Assembly (NCBI GenBank): GCA_030524715.1
Contig: JAUNGB010000006.1
Location: forward strand, 33,382 to 97,381
Direction of reading: 5' to 3'
Origin: Eubacteriales bacterium
GTDB lineage: Bacteria > Bacillota > Clostridia > Lachnospirales > Lachnospiraceae
Length of the DNA: 64,000 bases
The notes beneath the pieces were generated by a model, which searched no databases, was not told the origin of the DNA, and saw only the letters and a list, made by a program, of their open reading frames with translations. A program made the position numbers and the translations under genes. How positions within the stretch are numbered: position 1 is the first letter of the stretch; the number at the start of each line of letters is the position of its first letter. This document shows, piece by piece, positions 26,163 to 35,105 of the stretch.

Positions 26163-27977
26163 TTAGAGCGTGTTTAAAAAGGACAGCACCAGCCCTGTCG
26201 CCACCGCATTCCGTGGTCCTTCCACCCCTCTGATATTTCCTCGTCCGCAAACGATCCGATACTCAGAAAGGGCCTCCATCAGCATCTCCGGAATCTCAAA
26301 ATCCTCCGCAGAGCCTCCGACCAGCACCACATTTGGAATTTTCCGCAGATCGCCCTCCGGCGCCACAGCCTTCAGCGCCCTCAGCGCATTCTTCACAAAA
26401 ACCTTTTTCTTCGCTTCCCGGCGGACCTCAAGGATCTTCTCCATAGGGATATCCTCTTCCACCTTCAGCATCTCATCCGGCGCCAGCAGCACCACATGCC
26501 CATAATACCTTGGATCGATGGATTCCTCAAAAAACTCCATAGCCCCGTTTTCCAGCCGCATATGAAAAAGGCTCTCCACCTTTCCCATGGGATATTTCTT
26601 AATCTGCTCCGCGGTCGTCCGGCTGCCAAGCCCAAGCTCTGTCTGGATCAGCATGGAAACAAGCTCTCCTGCCCCGGCCTGATGGGTAGTCCTCACCCTT
26701 CCATCTGGCTCCAGCACAGCAGCGTCCGTGGAGCCGCCGCCCATATCCAGAATGGCAAGAGGAAGCTTTGTCCCCGGCGTCGTCATCGCTCCAAGGGAAG
26801 CCATCACAGCCTCCACCCCCGCAACCACTGCCCGGACTCCAAGCTCATGCTCCAGTCTCTCGGCAATCTTCTTCATGGGAAGCTGCTGGGTCTTTACCAT
26901 AGCGGCAATCCCCACAGCCTTTTCCATACAGGTTTCCCCCGCCAGGGATCCGGAAATTTCCACCGGCGCAAGAGTATCCACAGCCAGAATATCCGTAATA
27001 CGGATCTCACTGTCATGTGCTTTGGCCACATCCGCCATACTTGTCTTAATGCGGGTAAGCATATTTCCTACGTTAGTGTCCGTCTCTCCGTCGATATCCC
27101 GCACTTCTCCCACCGAAGCAAGAGCGTCCATGATCCTGTCCGCCCCTGCGTCAATGCTCACTGTCACATCATGCTGTCCATGGACAGTAATTTCTCCGGC
27201 AGGAAGAACATTCTCCCGGATATTTCCATGGGGAGTCCTGATTACCACAGCGCTTCTCTTTCCGATCAGGCTCTTGGCAATGGGGGTGACCGCCTTCGTT
27301 TCCTCCGCATTCAGCTTCAGAAGCGTAGCGATTCCATAAGGGTTGGAAAGCATCCGGATACTGGTTCCGGGAAGCGCCACCTCAATGGCCGCCAGCTTTC
27401 CCTCCGGCACCTTTCCGATATGCCTTACCTCATCCACGATGGGAATTTTTTTATTCAGCCTGTTTTCCACCAGAACCGCCTCGTCCGCCTGCAGGATCAG
27501 CCCCCGGATATCCAGTTCCGGAATATGCTGATTCAGCCTTGCGGCGACTTCTTCATAGGAAAACTTACTGGCTGCCGCCACAATATACGGCGCCCCCGGC
27601 TTCCCCTTCCAGATATTTTCCAGAAAGATCAGTTCTCCCACCGCTTCCCCGGCCCCTGCCGGTGTGGATGGATTATGTCCGATCATAGAGGATTCCGTAA
27701 TGATGGTTTCGGTGATGGTCTCCATGGCCGTATCCCCGATCACCGGCGCCGCCTCATTAAGGCGCACAAGGTCAAGGGCGCTTAAAGGCTGCCGGATCTT
27801 ATCCATAGCCTCCATTAGCGCCGCCTTGATCCCATAAACATTCGGCAGTGTTCCTTTTGTTCCGGTAGTCATACGGGAAGCGCCGGAGAGGAACTGAAAA
27901 GATCCGTCCTCTCCAACAGCGCCGATACATACTTCAGTTGTGGAATTTCCTATATCAACACCTGCAATCAGTTTCAA
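26163..27977 (-). CDS. pduG: Diol dehydratase reactivase, large subunit
   Basis: 604 residues from a TTG at 27977, which gives the family start (M)KLIAGVDIGNSTTEV. Its TTGA overlaps the stop of the small dehydratase subunit, and AAGGGG lies eight bases upstream. An Hsp70/actin-like ATPase fold is visible: VDIGNSTTEV phosphate loop, LAILDMGGGSTDAAVL and VVLVGGSAEDFEIPEML. It reactivates diol dehydratase by releasing the spent cofactor. The longer frame to 28034 has no ribosome site. Confidence 0.93.
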   Translation of the reverse strand: MKLIAGVDIGNSTTEVCIGAVGEDGSFQFLSGASRMTTGTKGTLPNVYGIKAALMEAMDKIRQPLSALDLVRLNEAAPVIGDTAMETITETIITESSMIGHNPSTPAGAGEAVGELIFLENIWKGKPGAPYIVAAASKFSYEEVAARLNQHIPELDIRGLILQADEAVLVENRLNKKIPIVDEVRHIGKVPEGKLAAIEVALPGTSIRMLSNPYGIATLLKLNAEETKAVTPIAKSLIGKRSAVVIRTPHGNIRENVLPAGEITVHGQHDVTVSIDAGADRIMDALASVGEVRDIDGETDTNVGNMLTRIKTSMADVAKAHDSEIRITDILAVDTLAPVEISGSLAGETCMEKAVGIAAMVKTQQLPMKKIAERLEHELGVRAVVAGVEAVMASLGAMTTPGTKLPLAILDMGGGSTDAAVLEPDGRVRTTHQAGAGELVSMLIQTELGLGSRTTAEQIKKYPMGKVESLFHMRLENGAMEFFEESIDPRYYGHVVLLAPDEMLKVEEDIPMEKILEVRREAKKKVFVKNALRALKAVAPEGDLRKIPNVVLVGGSAEDFEIPEMLMEALSEYRIVCGRGNIRGVEGPRNAVATGLVLSFLNTL

Positions 27978-28369
27978 AGAAGAATTCCCCTTTTTTCGTA
28001 AATTTCCGCAGCTTCCAGCACCAGTTTGGCACAATGAGGCGCCTGATATTTCTCAAGCAGCTCTTTTGCCATCAGAACCAGTTCATTTTTGGTAGAACGG
28101 TTTGGGCGAAGCTTGTTGTACATGTTCAAAATCACATCATCCGGAACATTGGAAAGCTCGGCAGCCCTCTCAAAATTCGCTTCCATCTGGGGATTGTCTG
28201 CAGAAGCTGCCACCTGTCCCTGCCTCTTAAGCATTTCCGGCGAAATCTTAATATCTTCCGCAGTCACGCTGCCGCGCTTTACCTCATCAAGAGTGATCTG
28301 GGAAAGCTTTTTCCCTGTTTTGGAGGTAATGGTGTCGGCTTCGTACTGCCCTAAAGGATACTTACTCAT
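27974..28369 (-). CDS. pduE: B12-dependent propanediol dehydratase, small subunit
   Basis: 131 residues from the ATG at 28369 (GGGAGGG upstream; its ATGA overlaps the stop of the medium subunit). The conserved LSQITLDEVKRGSVTAEDIKISPEMLKRQ and RPNRSTKNELVLMAKELLEKY are present. The N-terminal encapsulation-like extension of the enterobacterial protein is missing, so targeting would depend on the medium subunit. It is part of the heterodimeric (alpha-beta-gamma)2 enzyme. Confidence 0.92.
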   Translation of the reverse strand: MSKYPLGQYEADTITSKTGKKLSQITLDEVKRGSVTAEDIKISPEMLKRQGQVAASADNPQMEANFERAAELSNVPDDVILNMYNKLRPNRSTKNELVLMAKELLEKYQAPHCAKLVLEAAEIYEKRGILL

Positions 28370-29049
28370 CTTGCGCCCTCCCATACAATCATGCCTTTTT
28401 CCGGATCAAGCTGCTCTGTTTCGATGATGTGCATCAGGGCGGCCTTTACCTGGAATTTCGCACGCACCATAGGGTCGTTGGTGCACTCGATCGGAGTCAC
28501 CTTTTCCCCTTTGACATATTTTGCTGCGTTTCTGCCGATCTTACGGTAGGTCTCAAGATTCATCAAAGGTGCCTGGGGGAAAAGCTCCAGATTCGTCAGA
28601 GGATAGAGATCCTTCTGATGAATGACGGTGGTTCCCTTGGACTGGATTCCGATTCCGATTCCGGAGCCGGAAAGCTTGGCTGCCTGGAGGGCCATAAAGC
28701 CTACATCCGAGGTATCCAGCACTTTTACCACACGGGAAACCATGCCTTCTTCTTCGATTCCTGCTTTCACATTGCGCAGCACCTCATCCAGCGGAATCCC
28801 GCCGATGGTCTTGGTGATCTCCGTCTGGAAAGCAGCCCCTACACCAATGACAACTTCCTTGGGGTCTGTCCCCTGTTTTGCCCTTACCGCACCTTCATAG
28901 GAACGCTTCGGGCGCATTCTTGTCTTCCCTGCAAGGCTCTGGGTACCGGAGCTTTTGGGAGACTCATCCGGGAGCTTCGCACCATTTCGCTGCAACTGCT
29001 CCACGACCGCTTTGGTTATGGCTTGTATCAGTTGTTCATTCACTTCCAT
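28366..29049 (-). CDS. pduD: B12-dependent propanediol dehydratase, medium subunit
   Basis: 227 residues. The first 20 (VNEQLIQAITKAVVEQLQR) form an amphipathic helix followed by a Ser/Pro-rich linker, the known encapsulation signal that takes diol dehydratase into the Salmonella Pdu compartment. The core has GVGAAFQTEITKTI, GIEEEGMVSRVV, SGIGIGIQSKGTTVIH and LELFPQAPL. The signal argues that this B12 enzyme uses the same shell as the glycyl-radical enzyme upstream. Confidence 0.93.
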   Translation of the reverse strand: MEVNEQLIQAITKAVVEQLQRNGAKLPDESPKSSGTQSLAGKTRMRPKRSYEGAVRAKQGTDPKEVVIGVGAAFQTEITKTIGGIPLDEVLRNVKAGIEEEGMVSRVVKVLDTSDVGFMALQAAKLSGSGIGIGIQSKGTTVIHQKDLYPLTNLELFPQAPLMNLETYRKIGRNAAKYVKGEKVTPIECTNDPMVRAKFQVKAALMHIIETEQLDPEKGMIVWEGAR

Positions 29050-29060
29050 GGCACAGCCTC

Positions 29061-30725
29061 CTAAAATTCATTTACATTGATCCGGTGAGGAATCGCTTTG
29101 ATCTCCTCCCAGCGTTTGCCTGTTACACGGTATCCGGTTCCCGGCCCCAGATAATCATTTGGCGTATTCACGCCGGACATTACCTGGAAATTCTCATCCA
29201 GGATCGCCGCGGTATGCATGTAATCTCCGATCACCCTCTGCTTGAGCATGTTCAGAATGCTCTGGGCAAGCTCGGTAAAGCCGCTCTCTGCCAGCGCCTT
29301 TACCACATCGATTCCTGTGATACCGCGCTTCATCAGATCATCCGCGGCCATCAGGTCGGACGCTACATCACGCTTTAAGGTGTCCTTGCTTCCATGGGCA
29401 TAGGTGACCGCCTCCACCTGCTCGTCTGTCACTTCCGTCAGTCCCAGATACTTAAACACAGCCTGCACGGCCTTCCCTGCTTCCCGGCGCACACGGATCA
29501 CTTCTTCCTCCGTCACCGGACGCAGACCGCCGTCCACCTGCATATCTCGCTGTAATACATTATAATCGTCAAAATCCTCCGCATCAAAGTTGGACCCTGC
29601 AAACATATTGTCATAGTTGGGTTCTGCCGCGTATCCGGAAAAGATAAAGTCTGTTCCCGGCATAAACTGCAGCATGGTCCTGGCAGTCCTTCTCATATCA
29701 GAGTTGGAAAAACTCTGGTCATTGGAGGACGCACATTCCAGTCCCAGCAGCGCCGCTACCAGATTCTCCCCGATGATCTCACGGATACCGGACGGCACGC
29801 TGGCCGCCACGCCCACACAGCTTACGGAACCGTTCTGGATTCCCTGGGAACCTGCGCCCTTAGTCACATACAGGCATCTGCATTCCAGATACAGCATGGA
29901 CTTTTTCTCACTGCTTCCCATCAAAACCTCGGAGCCGGAGCCGGAGGTAAAACGGACCTTCAGGCCCCGGGAGGCATAGGCTGAATTAAGAAACGCCTTG
30001 GAATACGGGGTATCATCCCCATCGATAAATACCTTTTCCGTACCGTAGACGGAAAGCGTTTCCGCATAGGTGGTCAGGCCGCGGATCCCAAGCTCCAGCT
30101 CGGTGGCTTCTTCCACCGCGCACTGGGTCAATACTCCCTTTCTTCCCACCTGGGAGCCGATCAACAACGCAATGGCATTAAACGGCGCATATCTTGCCAC
30201 ACCCGTTGTGGTTTCCTCTTCACTGAAACCACGGAGCGCGCCCTCCGCTGCGTCGGCGGCGATCTGCACCGGATCGTCCTTCAGATTGGTGATATGCGCC
30301 TGGTTGCCCGGCACCTTTCTGGCACGCATTTTCTGCATACCCATCATCATTTCCACCACATTCAGGTAATTGATGACCTCCACCATCTTTGCCGGAGTGA
30401 TTCCTGAGACAATTTCCAGAATTTCCTTCCGTGAGGTCTGGATATCCACGATCTTCCTTGCAATCTCCAGAGAGGGAATTGCCATGGAAGCCTCTGTCCT
30501 GTCAATACGGATAGCATAATCCGCGATAAACTGGTCAAGGAAATCAAAATCCCCGCGCTTTTTTCCGTCCAGCTCAGTGATGACTCCGTTTTCTACTTTT
30601 ACAGAAGGTTTTGGGTCATAGGGACTTTTCATGGCCACAAATCCCATTTCCGGCCATTCGTCAATAAATCCGTCTTTATTGACCGCCCTCTGATCCAAAA
30701 CCTCGATTCTTTTCGATCTTTTCAT
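29061..30725 (-). CDS. pduC: B12-dependent propanediol dehydratase, large (catalytic) subunit
   Basis: 554 residues, same length as Salmonella PduC. It forms the TIM barrel that binds adenosylcobalamin and the diol. Conserved stretches include RSKRIEVLDQRAVNKDGFI, GNQAHITNLKDDPVQIAADA, EEATELELGIRGLTTYAETLS, SGSGSEVLMG and NDQSFSNSDMRRTARTM. It turns 1,2-propanediol into propionaldehyde (glycerol into 3-hydroxypropionaldehyde). Only 48 bases separate it from the iron alcohol dehydrogenase gene and no promoter is visible there, so it is probably co-transcribed. Confidence 0.95.
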   Translation of the reverse strand: MKRSKRIEVLDQRAVNKDGFIDEWPEMGFVAMKSPYDPKPSVKVENGVITELDGKKRGDFDFLDQFIADYAIRIDRTEASMAIPSLEIARKIVDIQTSRKEILEIVSGITPAKMVEVINYLNVVEMMMGMQKMRARKVPGNQAHITNLKDDPVQIAADAAEGALRGFSEEETTTGVARYAPFNAIALLIGSQVGRKGVLTQCAVEEATELELGIRGLTTYAETLSVYGTEKVFIDGDDTPYSKAFLNSAYASRGLKVRFTSGSGSEVLMGSSEKKSMLYLECRCLYVTKGAGSQGIQNGSVSCVGVAASVPSGIREIIGENLVAALLGLECASSNDQSFSNSDMRRTARTMLQFMPGTDFIFSGYAAEPNYDNMFAGSNFDAEDFDDYNVLQRDMQVDGGLRPVTEEEVIRVRREAGKAVQAVFKYLGLTEVTDEQVEAVTYAHGSKDTLKRDVASDLMAADDLMKRGITGIDVVKALAESGFTELAQSILNMLKQRVIGDYMHTAAILDENFQVMSGVNTPNDYLGPGTGYRVTGKRWEEIKAIPHRINVNEF

Positions 30726-30773
30726 AGCTTCTACCTTTTCCAGAAAAAATCATGAAAGCCCTTTTTATTTATC

Positions 30774-31925
30774 TCAGAAGGACCAAAGCTTCGTATAAAT
30801 CTTTACAATATCTTCCTTCGTAGGAACTCTTGGGTTATTCGCTGTACAGGCATCCGCAAGTGCGGCCTCCGCCATTTTATCTACTGCCGCAAAATACGCA
30901 TCCGGGGTAATCGTTCCGATTTCCTGGATGGTCAGAGGAATATTCATTTCCTTCTGCATAAACTGAATCCAGTTTACAAGCGACCGCACGCTCATAACCT
31001 TGTTATAATTACTGAGTCCCAGAATATGCGCAATATTCGCATATCGTTTTACTGCCGGAAGATACTCCTTCTGGCTTCTGCTGTGCTTATTGATATTGGC
31101 GTTAAATTCCACAATATGAGGCAGCAGCATTGCGTTTGCCCTTCCGTGGGGAATATGGAACACAGCGCCTAACTGATGCGCCATGCTGTGGGTAATTCCA
31201 AGTCCCGCCGTATTAAAGGAAAGTCCGGCAAGGCAGGACGCCACATGCATCTTCTGTCTTGCATGCATATCGCTTCCGTCCAGATACGCTCTTAAAAGGA
31301 ATACCCCGCAGATTTCAATGGATTTCTCTGCCAGTGCGGAAGAAAACTCATTGTGGTCTGTGCTTACGTAGGATTCCAGCGCATGGGTAAATACATCCAT
31401 GCCGGTATCCGCTGTAATGGCAGGGGGTACGCTCTTTACCAGTTCTGCGTCCAGGATCGCCTCGTCCGCTGTCAGTCTATCGGATACAAGAGGGTATTTC
31501 ACCTTTGCGTCCGTGTCGTTGACAACCGCGAAAGAGGTTACTTCGGAACCGGTACCGCTGGTGGTCGGAATGGCGATCAGGCCAACGTTTCCATAATTAT
31601 TGATCTTCAGGGCAAATTCACGGATAGCTTTGGATGAGTCGATGGCTGACCCGCCTCCGACTGCCACAATCGCTTCCGGCTGAAATTGAAGGAACTTCTT
31701 AACGCCCTCTGCAATTTTCCCTACCGGTGCATCCGGAACCACATCCTGGAAAATATCATACTGGATACCCGCGCTATCCAGAGGCGCCGTAATCAGATCA
31801 ATCATATGGCTCTGTACTACAAAAGGATCTGTGATAATCAGAACTCTTTTATAAGGAATAACTTTCAGCCTGTCCAAAGCGTTATCGCCAAAATGAATGA
31901 CTGTTTTCATTTCAAAGGTTTTCAT
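30774..31925 (-). CDS. Iron-containing alcohol dehydrogenase (lactaldehyde reductase FucO / propanol dehydrogenase PduQ type)
   Basis: 383 residues of the group III alcohol dehydrogenases. NAD-binding GGGSAIDSSKAI and ATPTTSGTGSEVT-like IPTTSGTGSEVT are present, with iron ligands in DTGMDVFTHALE and the two His of GITHSMAHQLGAVFHIPHG. It can reduce lactaldehyde to 1,2-propanediol or propionaldehyde to propanol. There is no encapsulation helix at either end, so it may act outside the shell. AAGGAG precedes the start. Confidence 0.9.
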   Translation of the reverse strand: MKTFEMKTVIHFGDNALDRLKVIPYKRVLIITDPFVVQSHMIDLITAPLDSAGIQYDIFQDVVPDAPVGKIAEGVKKFLQFQPEAIVAVGGGSAIDSSKAIREFALKINNYGNVGLIAIPTTSGTGSEVTSFAVVNDTDAKVKYPLVSDRLTADEAILDAELVKSVPPAITADTGMDVFTHALESYVSTDHNEFSSALAEKSIEICGVFLLRAYLDGSDMHARQKMHVASCLAGLSFNTAGLGITHSMAHQLGAVFHIPHGRANAMLLPHIVEFNANINKHSRSQKEYLPAVKRYANIAHILGLSNYNKVMSVRSLVNWIQFMQKEMNIPLTIQEIGTITPDAYFAAVDKMAEAALADACTANNPRVPTKEDIVKIYTKLWSF

Positions 31926-32001
31926 ATCAGATGCTCCTTATATGCGGCTGCAGCCAGAATCCCCGCAGGCTTCTTATCAACAGCTCTTGTCCATCGCTTT
32001 G

Positions 32002-32766
32002 TTATTCCGGATATTTACACTCAATATCCAGATCCGCAAAATGATGGAGCCATTTGTCGCCCGGTTTTCTGTCTGTTACAACCACATCCACATCCCGCAG
32101 GCTTCCTGCAACGGAAAATGCGGTCTGGTCAAATTTGGTACTGTCTATTACCAGAATCTTTTTGCGTCCTGAGGCCATCATGGCTTTTTTTGTGGAGCCA
32201 AAAGCCTCCTGTGATTCCATGATCCCCCAGTTATGATCCAACGCCTTACAGGAAATGATCACCTTATCCACATAATAAGCCCTGATAGCTTCTTCTGTCT
32301 TGGAGCCCAGAAAGGCAAGATACCCTTCCTTCATCACTCCCCCGGTGGAAATGATATTCCAGCCGGAAACATCGGAAAGCTCAAGCAGGATCTCCATGGA
32401 ATTGGTAATGACCGTCAGCCGTTCTCTGGCCTTCAGCGCCTTTGCTACGAACACAGCCGTAGTGCTGGCGTCAAGGAAGATATGCTCCCCGTCCTGCACC
32501 AGAGAAGCGGTAATCTCCGCCATCTTCTGTTTTCCTGCAACATTCTGGTTTTTACGGATGTTAAAGGGCAAATCGATACTTACATCCTCATTAATCACCG
32601 CTCCGCCATAGCTCTTGGTGGCAAGCCCCTCTTTTTCAAGCTTGTCCAGATCCCGGCGGATGGTTTCTTCAGAAACATCATAAAGCTGACTGAGCTCGCT
32701 CACAACTACGCGCTTCTCAATCTGAAGTTTCTCGAGGATCAGGTTACGTCGTTCTAAAGCCAGCAT
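32002..32766 (-). CDS. DeoR-family transcriptional regulator of the microcompartment cluster
   Basis: 254 residues from the ATG at 32766 (GAGGAGGG upstream). The N-terminal helix-turn-helix is VVVSELSQLYDVSEETIRRDLDKLEKEG. The C-terminal sugar-phosphate-binding domain has IFLDASTTAVFVAKAL and LAFLGSKTEEAI, which resemble effector-binding motifs of DeoR sensors. The natural inducer would be fuculose- or rhamnulose-1-phosphate, or DHAP (inference). T-rich direct repeats upstream of the two main promoters (41026 and 45488) are likely binding sites. Confidence 0.9.
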   Translation of the reverse strand: MLALERRNLILEKLQIEKRVVVSELSQLYDVSEETIRRDLDKLEKEGLATKSYGGAVINEDVSIDLPFNIRKNQNVAGKQKMAEITASLVQDGEHIFLDASTTAVFVAKALKARERLTVITNSMEILLELSDVSGWNIISTGGVMKEGYLAFLGSKTEEAIRAYYVDKVIISCKALDHNWGIMESQEAFGSTKKAMMASGRKKILVIDSTKFDQTAFSVAGSLRDVDVVVTDRKPGDKWLHHFADLDIECKYPE

Positions 32767-32866
32767 ATTTTTGCCCTCCTCTACTCGTTTCATATGTGAT
32801 CGTGCCTGCATTGACAGGCAGATCCGCTTTGCTTATACGGGAAACGGCAGCTTTCCGTACCGCCTC

Positions 32867-33415
32867 CTATAAAATGGAATCCATCATGCGCTTATCCGGA
32901 TGGGCAATAACGGAGGAATCCAGATACATGCCCTTTTCCGCAACAAGTTCCTTTGCTCTTTCGATGGACGCCTCTACTGCGGAAACCTCCCCTGTGATCA
33001 TCATGTAGGATTTTCCGCACATACCTTTGGCAATACGAAGCTCGATCAGATCAACGATCGCTGTCTTCGCAGCCTGATCCGCTGCTTCAATAATCGAAGC
33101 GGCGTCATAGGTTTCCAGGATTCCCAGGGCGCTGATCTCTTCTACGGCTGTCGTTCCGTAGATCGCCGGGAAAATGGAATCATGTGGATTGCCCAGCACA
33201 AAGCTGTCAATGCACTTATCTTCATAGGTGGTAACTGCCGTGTCAACGGCTGCCTTTACCGCACTTAAATCGCCGGTGATAATTGCAATGTATTTACCCG
33301 GACATACGGTCTGCGCCTCGACAATCTCCACGTCAGAGGTCTTCACCATGGCATCTGCTGCAGTGATGCCTGTGGCTGTCGTTTTAAATTCAATCATTCC
33401 GATTGCTTTACTCAT
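32867..33415 (-). CDS. Trimeric tandem-domain shell protein (BMC-T), PduT-like
   Basis: 182 residues from the ATG at 33415 (AAAGGA upstream). Two BMC domains in tandem: residues about 1-88 (AIGMIEFKTTATGITAADAMVKTSD) and about 90-182 (ALGILETYDAASIIEAADQA). In Pdu shells PduT carries a pore Fe-S cluster and passes electrons to PduS. A Cys in KGMCGKSYMM is seen, but whether it lies at the pore cannot be judged without a model. It is adjacent to PduS, which supports the pairing. Confidence 0.88.
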   Translation of the reverse strand: MSKAIGMIEFKTTATGITAADAMVKTSDVEIVEAQTVCPGKYIAIITGDLSAVKAAVDTAVTTYEDKCIDSFVLGNPHDSIFPAIYGTTAVEEISALGILETYDAASIIEAADQAAKTAIVDLIELRIAKGMCGKSYMMITGEVSAVEASIERAKELVAEKGMYLDSSVIAHPDKRMMDSIL

Positions 33416-33431
33416 GTTCTGCACGTCCTTT

Positions 33432-34760
33432 CTACTTTGCTGCAATTATGATGTGGCGGTCAGTAACTTCTGTTACTTTTCCGCAGATGGTTGCGTGGAT
33501 GCCGACGCTTAATCCGTTGGCCGGCTTTGCGATCATCTGACCTCTGGTTACTTCATCGCCTGCACTTACAATTGCCTGCGCCGGTGCTCCGATATGCTGG
33601 CTCAAAAGGACTTTTACCTTCGGAACAGCCACAAGGGTCTCGTCCATAGGTGCATCCTTGTCATATTTGGTCAGAGCCAAACGTGCCATTAACCGTTCTT
33701 CCGGAACTTTACGGTACTCTCTGGATGGTTTTACAGGCGCTGCCTGTACACCCTGAGGAGGTCTGACACCTGCTGCGCGAAGTCCGCCCTTCATATCTGC
33801 AAGGAGACTTCTCGGTGCCAGGCTCTGCGGACAGGAATACATCTCGCAGACACCGCAGGAACTGCAGAAGCTTGCATCCAGGTATGGATTCAGATCCCTG
33901 AAGTCATTGTTGGATGCCGCTCTCATGAAACGGGCCGGATCAATGGGATGTCCCAGATTATTTCTCGGACAAAGATCCGTACAGGTATTACACTGGCAGC
34001 AAATGGATGCTGCACGTTTTAAATCTATGGAAGAAGTTCTTAACTTCTTCATTACAATAGGATGGTCCTTAGGAAGAACCAGGATTGCATTCGTTGTTTT
34101 GGTCACCGGATCGGAACCATTGCCGATACGCCCCATCATCGGTCCGCCTACAAAGTAGACAGGATCTTTGATCGTAATATCACCGGCCTGGGCCACAACC
34201 TCATCCAGTGTACAGCCAAGAGGCACTCTCACAGTTACCGGGTTGCTGACTTCCGCTACAACGGACACGTATTTGTCTGTTACCGGGCACTGCTTTTCCA
34301 CAGCGCGGTATACATTGTAGATGGTCTCTACGTTAAACACGGCAACGCCCTGTTCAATAGGCAGTCCGCCGGGTCTTACCACTCGTCCGGTCGCCTCATA
34401 GATCAGGACAACCTCATCGCCCATGGGATATACTTCTTCCAGAAGATGAATCCGCATGTTCGGGAATTCTTCAATATGCTGCTGTAATGCTTTTACAGTC
34501 TGTACGTAAGATTTTTTGATTCCAATGATAGCTTCGGAAGCACCTACGGTCTCTGCTACCAGATGGAATGTCTTCATAATCTCATAAGCGTGCTTCTCTA
34601 ATAACTGTCTGTGTAATTTCAGTAAAGGTTCGCACTCCGCACAGTTCATGAGAATCGTGTCTGCTTTGTCCGTCAGTTTTGCATAGGTTGGGAAACCAGC
34701 GCCGCCGGCACCTACCACACCATTCTCCTGCATTATTTTCTGTAATTCTTTGATTTCCAT
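33432..34760 (-). CDS. pduS: Microcompartment cobalamin reductase / RnfC-like electron-transfer protein PduS
   Basis: 442 residues from the ATG at 34760 (GGAGTAACGCC upstream). It has an RnfC/Nqo1-like flavin and NADH region starting GVVGAGGAGFPTYAKL, then two [4Fe-4S] motifs (CCQCNTCTDLCP; CSSCGVCEMYSCP), and a C-terminal SLBB-like domain. In Salmonella it reduces cob(II)alamin and/or vents electrons through PduT. It is also found in B12-independent microcompartments, so its presence alone does not prove cobalamin use. Confidence 0.92.
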   Translation of the reverse strand: MEIKELQKIMQENGVVGAGGAGFPTYAKLTDKADTILMNCAECEPLLKLHRQLLEKHAYEIMKTFHLVAETVGASEAIIGIKKSYVQTVKALQQHIEEFPNMRIHLLEEVYPMGDEVVLIYEATGRVVRPGGLPIEQGVAVFNVETIYNVYRAVEKQCPVTDKYVSVVAEVSNPVTVRVPLGCTLDEVVAQAGDITIKDPVYFVGGPMMGRIGNGSDPVTKTTNAILVLPKDHPIVMKKLRTSSIDLKRAASICCQCNTCTDLCPRNNLGHPIDPARFMRAASNNDFRDLNPYLDASFCSSCGVCEMYSCPQSLAPRSLLADMKGGLRAAGVRPPQGVQAAPVKPSREYRKVPEERLMARLALTKYDKDAPMDETLVAVPKVKVLLSQHIGAPAQAIVSAGDEVTRGQMIAKPANGLSVGIHATICGKVTEVTDRHIIIAAK

Positions 34761-34764
34761 GGCG

Positions 34765-35031
34765 TTACTCCAATCCTGCACCGTCGTCGATGATACCCAC
34801 AATTGCAGCATCAACCGGTGCTGTTTCTACGCCGCAGCCAATTCTTGCTGCGCTTCCCTGTGCCACCAATACATATTCACCGATTCCTGCACCGATGATA
34901 TCGATTGCAACAATCTGATTGAGGTCAGCTTTCATATGATTCACTGGCTCAACAATCATGAATTTCTGTCCGATTAATTTTTCACTCTTCCGCGTAGATA
35001 CTACGCTTCCAACTACCTTGCCTACAATCAT
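34765..35031 (-). CDS. pduN: Pentameric vertex shell protein (BMC-P, EutN/CcmL/PduN family)
   Basis: 88 residues. IVGKVVGSVVSTRKSEKLIG starts the OB-like fold; VAIDIIGAGIGEYVLVAQGSAAR is the family signature. Pentamers cap the vertices of the polyhedral shell. It is the only BMC-P gene in the window. Its stop is four bases before the start of PduS. Confidence 0.93.
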   Translation of the reverse strand: MIVGKVVGSVVSTRKSEKLIGQKFMIVEPVNHMKADLNQIVAIDIIGAGIGEYVLVAQGSAARIGCGVETAPVDAAIVGIIDDGAGLE

Positions 35032-35055
35032 ATGAGCCTCCGCGTTTTTCCTGAA

Positions 35056-35100
35056 TCCTCCTATGCCGGTGGCAGTTCTGCCACCGGCGCAGTATGGAGG
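35056..35100. other. Strong intercistronic hairpin between PduL and PduN genes
   Basis: An 11-base perfect stem, GCCGGTGGCAG with CTGCCACCGGC, is extended outward by imperfect CTCCTAT/ATGGAGG pairing. It has no U-tract, so it is more likely an mRNA-stability or processing element than a terminator. Confidence 0.55.
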
Positions 35101-35105
35101 AATGA

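Noticed and set aside
26496-27785. 429-residue plus-strand frame
   Set aside because: It is antisense to the reactivase large subunit; composition and missing ribosome site mark it as a shadow.
29061-30725. Glycerol dehydratase (reuterin) identity for the B12 enzyme
   Set aside because: Diol and glycerol dehydratases cannot be separated by eye, and the fucose-type aldolase and lactaldehyde-producing context favour propanediol.
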